48,845 bases of DNA from Pseudomonadota bacterium (GTDB lineage Bacteria > Pseudomonadota > Gammaproteobacteria > Acidithiobacillales > Acidithiobacillaceae): positions 1 to 48,845 of the forward strand of contig JAJYQY010000102.1 of NCBI GenBank assembly GCA_021794385.1. The letters run 5' to 3'. The notes below the pieces were generated by a model that saw only the letters and a program-made list of their open reading frames with translations, ran no database searches and was not told the origin of the DNA. Numbering within the stretch: position 1 is the stretch's first letter; every line of letters begins with the position of its first letter. The translations under genes and the position numbers were made by a program. Shown in pieces: positions 41,676-48,845 of the stretch.

Positions 41676-43010
41676 TCAATTATGGATGTAATCCAGCGGG
41701 TTGACGGGATGGCCGCCGTTGCGCATCTCAAAATATAAACCGTCGTTGCCCAGTTCGCCACCACTGCCCACGCTGCCGATCTCCTGCTCCTGAGACACCT
41801 TCTCGCCCACATGGACGCTGGTCGCCCCCAGGTGCCCGTAGATGGCCAGCAGACTCCGTCCTTGCTGGACGATGACAATTTCGCCGTAACCCCGCAACGG
41901 TCCGGAATACAGGACCATGCCGGGGGCGATGGCATGGACCGGAGTGCCGACGGCGGCTTGGAAGGTAATCCCCTGCCAGTTGAGGCCGCCCGTCACCCGC
42001 GGACTGCCGAAGCGGGCGGTGATGGGTCCGGACACGGGCGGGGGGAAAGTACCGTGTCCGACAATGGGTCCGGTCGCGCTGGGTGGGAGCGGGGCTTGGG
42101 GTGCGCGGGGGGCTGTTGCCACGGGTGGGGCCTCCCGTGCCGGTGTCTGCCGGCCCCGTTCCCGCGCTTGGACGCGCGCCTCTGCCGCCCGGCGCGCCGC
42201 TTCCGCCGCGGCCTGGCGACGGGCAGCGGCAGCGGCTGCCGCCGCCCGTTCCCGTGCCAGTCGTTCCTGGCGCTGGGCCTCCGCGACGAGGCGTTGAATG
42301 AGGCCGTCCAGTTGCCGGGCATTGGCCTGCAGTTCCTGGATGCGGGCGCGGTCGGCGGCAATGCGTTCGGCCAGTTGTTTTTCCAGGACGGCGTGCCGGG
42401 TGCGCTGCTGCTGCAGCGTGTTTTCCTGGGTGCTGATGCGTTGGGCCAGGGTGTCCAGGGCCGCCTCCTGGGTCTTGACCTGGGTCTGGGTGATTTGTAA
42501 TTGGGCGGCCGTGGCCTGGGTGCTGACAATGAGCGCTGACCGCGCCTTGGCCAGGGCCCGGTAGTAGACCTCCATGCGCCCGAGCTGGGCGGGACGTTCC
42601 GTTTGCAGCCAGGCCGCCAGGGGCGAAATCCCTCCCATCATGTAGGCCGCGCGCAGTTGCTGGGCGAGGATGGCCCGTTGTTGTTCCAGCTTGGCTTGGA
42701 GTGCGGCAACCTCGGTCTTGAGTTGGGCGAGGTGCTGCTGCGTGGCATTGCGCTGCTGTTGAACGCTCTTGAGCCGGGTCGTAGCGGCGGCGATTTGCCG
42801 ATCCAGGGCTTGGATCTCGGTCTGGATCTGCGCCTGGGACTTTTGTCCGGCGGCGAGATGGGCACGCAGTTGACCGAGATTTTGATGGATATTCTGCAAC
42901 TGCTGGCGCGAATTCTGGATCTTGTCCTGGAGGCTGGCGCCATGGCCGGCGGGTAGGTAGAGTATGGTCAGGGCGGCAAGGGTCGCGGCAGAACCGGCGG
43001 ATTTGCGCAT
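41676..43010 (-). CDS. envC: Murein hydrolase activator EnvC-like, coiled coil plus LytM/M23 domain
   Basis: Long coiled coil then PVSGPITARFGSPRVTGGLNWQGITFQAAVGTPVHAIAPGMVLYSGPLRGYG. Confidence 0.85.
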   Translation of the reverse strand: MRKSAGSAATLAALTILYLPAGHGASLQDKIQNSRQQLQNIHQNLGQLRAHLAAGQKSQAQIQTEIQALDRQIAAATTRLKSVQQQRNATQQHLAQLKTEVAALQAKLEQQRAILAQQLRAAYMMGGISPLAAWLQTERPAQLGRMEVYYRALAKARSALIVSTQATAAQLQITQTQVKTQEAALDTLAQRISTQENTLQQQRTRHAVLEKQLAERIAADRARIQELQANARQLDGLIQRLVAEAQRQERLARERAAAAAAAARRQAAAEAARRAAEARVQARERGRQTPAREAPPVATAPRAPQAPLPPSATGPIVGHGTFPPPVSGPITARFGSPRVTGGLNWQGITFQAAVGTPVHAIAPGMVLYSGPLRGYGEIVIVQQGRSLLAIYGHLGATSVHVGEKVSQEQEIGSVGSGGELGNDGLYFEMRNGGHPVNPLDYIHN

Positions 43011-43013
43011 GGC

Positions 43014-44573
43014 CTAGGCGCGCTGGACTAGGCTGGGCTGGACCGGGCCGAGCTGGATCAGGCTCTTGCCGCCCATCTCCGGCGGGATGGGCAGGCCCAT
43101 GAGGGTGAGCAGGGTGGGGGCAATGTCCTCCAATGCCCCACCCGCCAGGATCTGCCCCGGCCGGCCGATGTAGAGCAGCGGCACGGGGTTGCAGGTGTGG
43201 GCGGTGTGGGCCTGCTGGCTTTCGTGGTCGCGCATCTGTTCGGCGTTGCCGTGGTCGGCGGTGATGAGGATTTCCCCCCCCTGGCCGCGCACGGCCTCGA
43301 CAATGCGCCCCAGGCTACGATCGACGGCCTCCACGGCGGCAATGGCCGCGTCCATCCGGCCGCAGTGGCCCACCATGTCGGGGTTGGCGATATTGCAGAT
43401 GATGACGTCGTAGTCCCGGCTGGCAATGCGCGCGATGAGGGTATTGCTCAGTTCATCGACGCTCATCTCCGGCTGCAGGTCGTAGGTGGGCACATTGGGC
43501 GAGGGGATGAGCATGCGATCCTCGCCGGGAAAGACCTTTTCCTCGCCGCCGTTGAAAAAGAAGGTGACGTGGGCGTATTTCTCGGTCTCGGCAATACGCA
43601 GTTGGCGCAGGCCGAATTGGGCCACCCACTCGCCGAAGGTGTTTTTGATCCGGGTGGGCGGATAGGCCACGGCCACGTCAAAGGCCTCACTGTACTCGGT
43701 GAGGGTGGCAAAGGCGGCCAACTGCGGCCGGGCCTGCCGATGGAAGCCGGCAAAATCGGCCTCGATGAAGGGACGGGTGATCTGCCGGGCACGGTCGGAA
43801 CGGAAGTTCATGAAGAGCACACTGTCGCCGTCGCGGATGCAGGCCGCTTCGGCGCCGATGCGCGTGGCCGTGACAAACTCATCGCTCTCCCCCCGCGCGT
43901 AGGCCGCCGCCAGGGCTTCGCTGCCGTTGGCGGCGACGTGACCGTGGCCCAGGGTGAGCAGGTCGTAGGCCTGCTGAATACGGTCCCAGCGATGGTCGCG
44001 GTCCATGGCAAAGTAACGGCCGATGAGGGAGGCGAGGGCTCCCCCGTGTTGCGCGATTTCGGCGTCGAGACGGGCCAGGGATGCGGCGGCACTGCGGGGA
44101 GCGGTGTCGCGGCCATCGAGGAAGGCATGGATGTAGACCGCCTCGGCGCCGCGGCTGCGCGCTAGGCGCAGGGCGGCGAAGAGGTGCTCCTCGTGGGAAT
44201 GCACGCCACCGTCGGAGAGGAGGCCCAGGATGTGCACGGCTTTGCCCCGTCCGGCAGCCGCATCCACGGCGGCGCAGAGGGTGGCGTTCTGATAGAAGCT
44301 GCCGGTCTCGATGGCGCGGTTGATGCGCTCATACTCCTGATAGACGACCCGACCGGCACCAAGGTTGAGATGTCCCACTTCGCTGTTGCCCATCTGCCCC
44401 CGGGGCAGCCCCACGGCGGCCTCGGAGGCGGTCAGCAGGCCGTGGGGATGGGTCTGCCACCAGCTATCCCAGTGGGGGGTGCGGGCCTGGGCAATGGCGT
44501 TGTCGTCCCCCTCTTCCCGATAGCCCCATCCATCCAGGATCATGAGCACGATGGGGCGCGGTTGTTGGGCCAT
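43014..44573 (-). CDS. gpmI: 2,3-bisphosphoglycerate-independent phosphoglycerate mutase
   Basis: MAQQPRPIVLMILDGWGYREEGDDNAIAQARTPHWDSWW...MGNSEVGHLNLGAGRVVYQE. Confidence 0.97.
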   Translation of the reverse strand: MAQQPRPIVLMILDGWGYREEGDDNAIAQARTPHWDSWWQTHPHGLLTASEAAVGLPRGQMGNSEVGHLNLGAGRVVYQEYERINRAIETGSFYQNATLCAAVDAAAGRGKAVHILGLLSDGGVHSHEEHLFAALRLARSRGAEAVYIHAFLDGRDTAPRSAAASLARLDAEIAQHGGALASLIGRYFAMDRDHRWDRIQQAYDLLTLGHGHVAANGSEALAAAYARGESDEFVTATRIGAEAACIRDGDSVLFMNFRSDRARQITRPFIEADFAGFHRQARPQLAAFATLTEYSEAFDVAVAYPPTRIKNTFGEWVAQFGLRQLRIAETEKYAHVTFFFNGGEEKVFPGEDRMLIPSPNVPTYDLQPEMSVDELSNTLIARIASRDYDVIICNIANPDMVGHCGRMDAAIAAVEAVDRSLGRIVEAVRGQGGEILITADHGNAEQMRDHESQQAHTAHTCNPVPLLYIGRPGQILAGGALEDIAPTLLTLMGLPIPPEMGGKSLIQLGPVQPSLVQRA

Positions 44574-44739
44574 AATTTTCCTCTGTAGTGCGGACGGGTT
44601 CTGGGTGTGGTGGCGGCTTGGCCGAGAGGAACCCTCACCGGTGCCGGGACCGGCCACATTTCCCATCAAAATCCGCTGCATTAAAGCAGATCACGGGCCT
44701 TCTGTCATGGGGCGGCGGCCCGGCGCCCGGCCACCGGCA

Positions 44740-47241
44740 TCAGCCTCCGGCCCTCGCCGCCAGTGGATCCAGGTGCCAGATATCGGCATTGTATTGGGCG
44801 ATGGTGCGGTCGCTGGAGAAGCCGCCGCTGGCGGCGGTGTTGAGGATGCTGAGCCGCAGCCAGTGGGCCTGATCCTGCCAGGCGCCAGCCACTTCGCGCT
44901 GGACCAGTTTGTAGCTGGTGAAGTCCGCCGCCACCATCCAGGGGTCATGGGGATGGAGCAGGGCAGCGATGAGGGGGTCAAAAATGCCGGGCTCAAACTG
45001 GTTGAAATAGCCGCTTTGCAAGAGTTGCACCACGCGCTGCAGATCCGGGTCGGCCCGGAGATAGAGCCGGGGGTCGTAATGGGGACGGAGTTTTGCGACC
45101 TCGCCGGCATTGAGGCCGAAAAGGAAGAAATGGTCATGGCCGACGGCCTCGCGGATCTCGATATTGGCGCCGTCCAGAGTGCCGATGGTGATGGCCCCGT
45201 TCATCATGAATTTCATGTTGCCGGTGCCCGAGGCTTCCTTGCCGGCGGTGGAGATCTGCTCCGAGAGATCCGTGCCGGCACAGATCCGCTCCATCACCGA
45301 TACCCGATAATCCGGCAGGAAGGCCACGCGCAGGAGGCCCTCGGTGGCGGGGTCGGCATTGATGACCGCGGCCAGGTTGTTGATCAGCTTGATGCTGCGC
45401 TTGGCCATGAAATAGCCCGGTGCGGCCTTGCCGGCGAAGAGCACATTGCGTGGCGTGATCTCCGCTCCATCGCCGCGCTTGATGAGGTCATAGAGGTGGA
45501 TGACATGGAGGGCATTGAGCAGTTGCCGCTTGTATTCGTGGATGCGCTTGACCTGGACGTCGAAGAGGGCGCTGGGGTCGAAGCGCACGCCCGTGTGGGC
45601 ATGGACGAGCTCCGCCAGGCGAGCCTTGTTGTCATGGCGCACGGCGCCCCAATGTCGGCGAAAGTCCGCGTCTTCGGCGGCGGGGGCCAGGGCCTGCAGG
45701 GCGGTGAGATCGCGTTTCCAGGTGTCGCCGATGCGGCTGGAGATCAGGGCCGAGAGGCCCGGATTGGCCCACTGCAGCCAGCGTCTTGGTGTCACGCCGT
45801 TGGTTTTATTGTTGAACTTTTCCGGCCAGAGGGCATGGAAGTCGGCAAAGAGTTCCTGTTGCAGGAGTTTGGTGTGCAATGCGGCCACGCCGTTGACGGA
45901 AAAGCTCCCCACCACCGCCAGATGGGCCATGCGCACCATGGGCTCGGCACCTTCTTCGATGATGGACAGGCGACGCAGGCGTCCGGTATCGCCGGGCCAG
46001 TGCCGGGCCACGTCGGTGAGAAAACGGGCGTTGATCTCGAAGACGATCTCCAGCAGGCGCGGCAGCAGTTGCCGAAAGAGCCGGACCGGCCATTTTTCCA
46101 GGGCCTCGGGCAGGAGGGTATGGTTGGTGTAGGCCATGGTTTTCCGGGTGATGGCCCAGGCTTGGTTCCAACCCAGGCCGTGCTCGTCCATGAGCAGACG
46201 CATGAGCTCGGGGACGGCACAACTGGGGTGGGTGTCGTTGAGCTGGAAGCAGTGATGGTCGGCAAAATGGCTGAAATCGTGGCCGTGCTCGGTGATCCAG
46301 TCGGAGAGCACGTCCTGGAGGCTCGCCGAAGCGAGAAAATACTGCTGGCGCAGGCGCAGTTCCTTGCCGTTTTCGCTGCTATCGTTGGGGTAGAGGACCA
46401 TGCTGATATGCTCGGCGGCATTCTTGGCCGCTACCGCCTCGGGGTAGGCGCCGGCGTTGAACTCACCGAGATCGAAGACATCCGTGGCCGCGGCCCGCCA
46501 CAAGCGCAGGGTGTTGACCATTTCGTTGCGATAACCGGGAATGGGGATGTCATAGGGCACGGCCAACACGTCGTTGCAGTCCACCCAGCGAAAGCGCTGC
46601 CGCCCCTGATCGTCGTGGAAGGGCTCGCTGCGCCCCCCAAAATGAATGGGCCGCACCCGGTCCGGCCGTTGCAGCTCCCAGGGATAACCATCTTTGAGCC
46701 AGTGGTCGGGTTCTTCGATCTGTTCGCCGTTGATGATCTCCTGGCGAAACATGCCGTAGGCATAGCGGATGCCATAGCCCGTTACCGGCAGGCGCAAGGT
46801 GGCGCAACTATCGAGAAAACAGGCCGCGAGCCGGCCCAGGCCACCGTTGCCCAGGCCCGCGTCATGCTCCATTTCCATGATGTCCGCCAGTTCCAGCCCT
46901 TCCTGGGCGAGGGCCTGCGCGGCGCTCTCTTCCAGCCCGAGGTTGAGCAGGGCATTGCCCAGGCTGCGGCCGAGGAGGAATTCCATGGAGAGATAAAAGG
47001 TGCGTTTGCTGCGTTGCTTGCGGCGCAGGCTTTCGCTCGCCTTCCAGCGCTCCACCAGGCGATCCCGCAGGCTCATGGCCAATGCGGTGTAGAGGTGCGG
47101 AGAAATCGTGCCTTCCCGATCCCGTCCCAGGGTGCGCAGGAAGTAATGGCGCAGATCCTTGCACAGGCTATCTGCGTCCATGCCGAGGGCGGGCAGGCCG
47201 CAGGCGCTGGTGGCGGGGTAGATATCAGCGGGCATGGGCAA
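44740..47241 (-). CDS. glgP: Glycogen/starch phosphorylase
   Basis: SMEFLLGRSLGNALLNLGL, PLP site EASGTGNMKFMMNGAITIGTLDGANIEI. Confidence 0.97.
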   Translation of the reverse strand: MPMPADIYPATSACGLPALGMDADSLCKDLRHYFLRTLGRDREGTISPHLYTALAMSLRDRLVERWKASESLRRKQRSKRTFYLSMEFLLGRSLGNALLNLGLEESAAQALAQEGLELADIMEMEHDAGLGNGGLGRLAACFLDSCATLRLPVTGYGIRYAYGMFRQEIINGEQIEEPDHWLKDGYPWELQRPDRVRPIHFGGRSEPFHDDQGRQRFRWVDCNDVLAVPYDIPIPGYRNEMVNTLRLWRAAATDVFDLGEFNAGAYPEAVAAKNAAEHISMVLYPNDSSENGKELRLRQQYFLASASLQDVLSDWITEHGHDFSHFADHHCFQLNDTHPSCAVPELMRLLMDEHGLGWNQAWAITRKTMAYTNHTLLPEALEKWPVRLFRQLLPRLLEIVFEINARFLTDVARHWPGDTGRLRRLSIIEEGAEPMVRMAHLAVVGSFSVNGVAALHTKLLQQELFADFHALWPEKFNNKTNGVTPRRWLQWANPGLSALISSRIGDTWKRDLTALQALAPAAEDADFRRHWGAVRHDNKARLAELVHAHTGVRFDPSALFDVQVKRIHEYKRQLLNALHVIHLYDLIKRGDGAEITPRNVLFAGKAAPGYFMAKRSIKLINNLAAVINADPATEGLLRVAFLPDYRVSVMERICAGTDLSEQISTAGKEASGTGNMKFMMNGAITIGTLDGANIEIREAVGHDHFFLFGLNAGEVAKLRPHYDPRLYLRADPDLQRVVQLLQSGYFNQFEPGIFDPLIAALLHPHDPWMVAADFTSYKLVQREVAGAWQDQAHWLRLSILNTAASGGFSSDRTIAQYNADIWHLDPLAARAGG

Positions 47242-47421
47242 TCCTTGGGGGCAGAGTCATTACACTGAAAACTACCAGAATGCCGGGGAGAAGGGGAGGC
47301 CTTGGTTTTTAGCAGGCAGATACCCATACTCCAGACAAGGGGGTAAGGCGCGCCGCCCGCCGTGCGTCGCCTCCGGGCTTGGTATCGCGTTTTTGGTTCA
47401 CACAAATGAAGGGGTAAGCAC

Positions 47422-47868
47422 ATGACCAGCACCTGGGTATTGGTAAGCAACGCCGCCGAGGCACGACTTTTTCTCAATGAAGGCTGCGGCAAGGGTTTGC
47501 AACTGGTCCGCGACTGGGAACATCCCGATAGTCGCAAGCACGAGGGGGATCTCGTCACGGATGGCGCGAGTCGTATCCAGCAAAGCGACGGCCGCGGTGC
47601 GCGCTCCTCCATCCAGTGGGAGACCAGCCCCAAGGAAACGGAAATGCAGCGCTTCGCCGCGGAACTGGTGGAATACCTCGCGGCAGGGCGGGTGGCCGGA
47701 ACATTTCGTCACCTGGTCCTGGTGGCGCCGCCGCATTTTCTGGGTCTGCTTCGGGAAAAAATGGATGCCGCCACCAGCGCCACGGTGCGCGCCACCTTGA
47801 ACAAGGACTATAGCCAGGAAACCGTGCCGGACCTGGTGGAGCGCCTCGCCAATGTGGTGTGTCCCTGA
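47422..47868 (+). CDS. Host attachment protein family (AtsE-like)
   Basis: TWVLVSNAAEARLFLNE...LVLVAPPHFLGLLREKM...LNKDYSQETVPDLVERL. Confidence 0.8.
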   Translation: MTSTWVLVSNAAEARLFLNEGCGKGLQLVRDWEHPDSRKHEGDLVTDGASRIQQSDGRGARSSIQWETSPKETEMQRFAAELVEYLAAGRVAGTFRHLVLVAPPHFLGLLREKMDAATSATVRATLNKDYSQETVPDLVERLANVVCP

Positions 47869-47884
47869 ACCGGAGAAAGGACCC

Positions 47885-48274
47885 ATGGCAAAATCCTTGG
47901 GGGACTATATCCGCGAAGCGCGTCGGCAGATCCGCGAAATCGACTGCGACACCCTGGAAGACTGGCTGCGCAGCCGTGACGATGTCCTGGTCGTGGACGT
48001 GCGGGAAGCGGACGAGTATCTGGAGGGGCATTTGCCCGATGCCATCCTGGTGCCGCGGGGCAATATCGAGGCCCTGGCCGATCCCGATTACGGGCATTGT
48101 CATCCGCAACTGGCCGCAGCCCGGGATCGGCCCGTGGTGCTCTACTGCACCAGCGGGACGCGCTCGGCACTGGCCGCCGTTACCCTCCAGGAAATGGGCT
48201 TTGCCCAGGTCTACAACCTGGCGGGTGGCCTGGAGGTCTGGGATGCCGAAGACAAGCCGGTGACGAGCGGCTGA
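47885..48274 (+). CDS. Rhodanese-like domain protein
   Basis: VLVVDVREADEYLEGHLPDAILVPRG...VVLYCTSGTRSALAAVTLQEMGF. Confidence 0.88.
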   Translation: MAKSLGDYIREARRQIREIDCDTLEDWLRSRDDVLVVDVREADEYLEGHLPDAILVPRGNIEALADPDYGHCHPQLAAARDRPVVLYCTSGTRSALAAVTLQEMGFAQVYNLAGGLEVWDAEDKPVTSG

Positions 48275-48353
48275 GGCCGGTTCCGGCGGTTGGCCCCGCC
48301 ACCCGCTGTCAACGTGGAACAACGATCGGTCAAATCCCGGCGCGCGCATCCCA

Positions 48354-48424
48354 GTAGGAGCGGCCCATGGCCGCGACCTTCTCGGGCGTCGGCGCTGGTG
48401 GTCGCGGCCATGGGCCACTCCTGC
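48354..48424. repeat. REPIN-like inverted pair of REP sequences
   Basis: GTAGGAGCGGCCCATGGCCGCGACC ... GGTCGCGGCCATGGGCCACTCCTGC, 23/25 inverted match, each arm itself palindromic at the GGCC..GGCC core. Confidence 0.8.
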
Positions 48425-48485
48425 CGGTCGTGAGGGCCGTTTCCTGATGGCGGGTGCGCCGGAAGCCTGTCCGTTGGCTGAAGCT

Positions 48486-48845
48486 TCAGTCCAGGGAGTG
48501 ACCGAAGTTCTCCCGAAAACGGGCGCTGAATTCGGCCCAGGTGAAGTGATGGTTCTGGGTGCCTGCCGTTTCGATCTTGTAGGCGCCCATCAGGGAGGCG
48601 ATGCGCCCGCTGGTCTCCCAGTCCAATCCCCTGTCCAGACCAAAGAGCAGGCCGGCGCGGTAGGCATCGCCACAGCCGGTGGGGTCCGTGACGGCCATGG
48701 GTCGGGCCGCTGGGATGTGGATCTCCCGACCGTCGGTATGGATGACGGAACCGTGTTCGCCGCGGGTGATCACCAGCGCGCGCAGGCGCTGGCTGAGGGC
48801 GGCGGTGCTCAAGCCCGTACGCGCCTCCACCAGCTTGCATTCATA
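48486..48845 (-). CDS. PfkB-family carbohydrate/adenosine kinase (C-terminal part; 5' end runs off window)
   Basis: ALVITRGEHGSVIHTDGREIHIPAARPMAVTDPTGCGDAYRAGLLFGL, PfkB C-terminal signature. Confidence 0.88.
   Translation of the reverse strand, partial: YECKLVEARTGLSTAALSQRLRALVITRGEHGSVIHTDGREIHIPAARPMAVTDPTGCGDAYRAGLLFGLDRGLDWETSGRIASLMGAYKIETAGTQNHHFTWAEFSARFRENFGHSLD

Noticed and set aside
42100-42340. Ala/Arg-rich low-complexity stretch in the EnvC-like protein
   Set aside because: Typical coiled-coil/linker composition in EnvC-like proteins; LytM degeneracy (NWQG, LYFEMR) is also expected for amidase activators.
44542-47268. 908-aa plus-strand ORF covering the glgP locus
   Set aside because: Antisense to a clear, full-length glycogen phosphorylase; long shadow ORFs are expected in GC-rich coding DNA and the translation resembles no protein family.
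1-48845. CRISPR arrays, tRNA/rRNA genes, prophage or defence systems
   Set aside because: None recognised on either strand; the window is dominated by conserved housekeeping genes.

Overview
GC-rich chromosomal window, mostly core housekeeping genes. Gene content and order suggest an Acidithiobacillia-like gammaproteobacterium, but this is inference and no search was run. Main blocks: proA-holA-lptE-leuS; a divergent Fpg homolog, a rhodanese and a CDF transporter; glnA; surE-pcm-rpoS; alaC-hom-thrC; a COG4255-like gene, recJ, prfB (programmed +1 frameshift) and lysS; lolC-lolD; DUF2062 and comEC; exbB-exbD-DUF374-WaaA-like-lpxK-Trm112-kdsB-ppa; clpS-clpA-cynS; a parvulin PPIase, DJ-1, ctp, envC, gpmI and glgP; a host-attachment/rhodanese pair; and a partial PfkB kinase. 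No tRNA, rRNA, CRISPR array, IS transposase or phage genes were recognised. The strongest unexplained signal is a ~195-bp element present three times (11158-11355, 14567-14761, 20008-20205), always just 3' of a CDS. Its core is nearly identical between copies, while its flanking arms differ between copies yet remain complementary within each copy. Other notable points: an Fpg/MutM-family protein that has lost essentially all canonical catalytic residues; cynS split by a single in-frame TAA (CAA->TAA-like); a ComEC whose C-terminal MBL-like domain lacks the metal motif; a WaaA-like protein lacking WaaA signature residues; a REPIN-like inverted REP pair; a sigma54/NtrC promoter for glnA; and mutually exclusive inverted repeats upstream of leuS.
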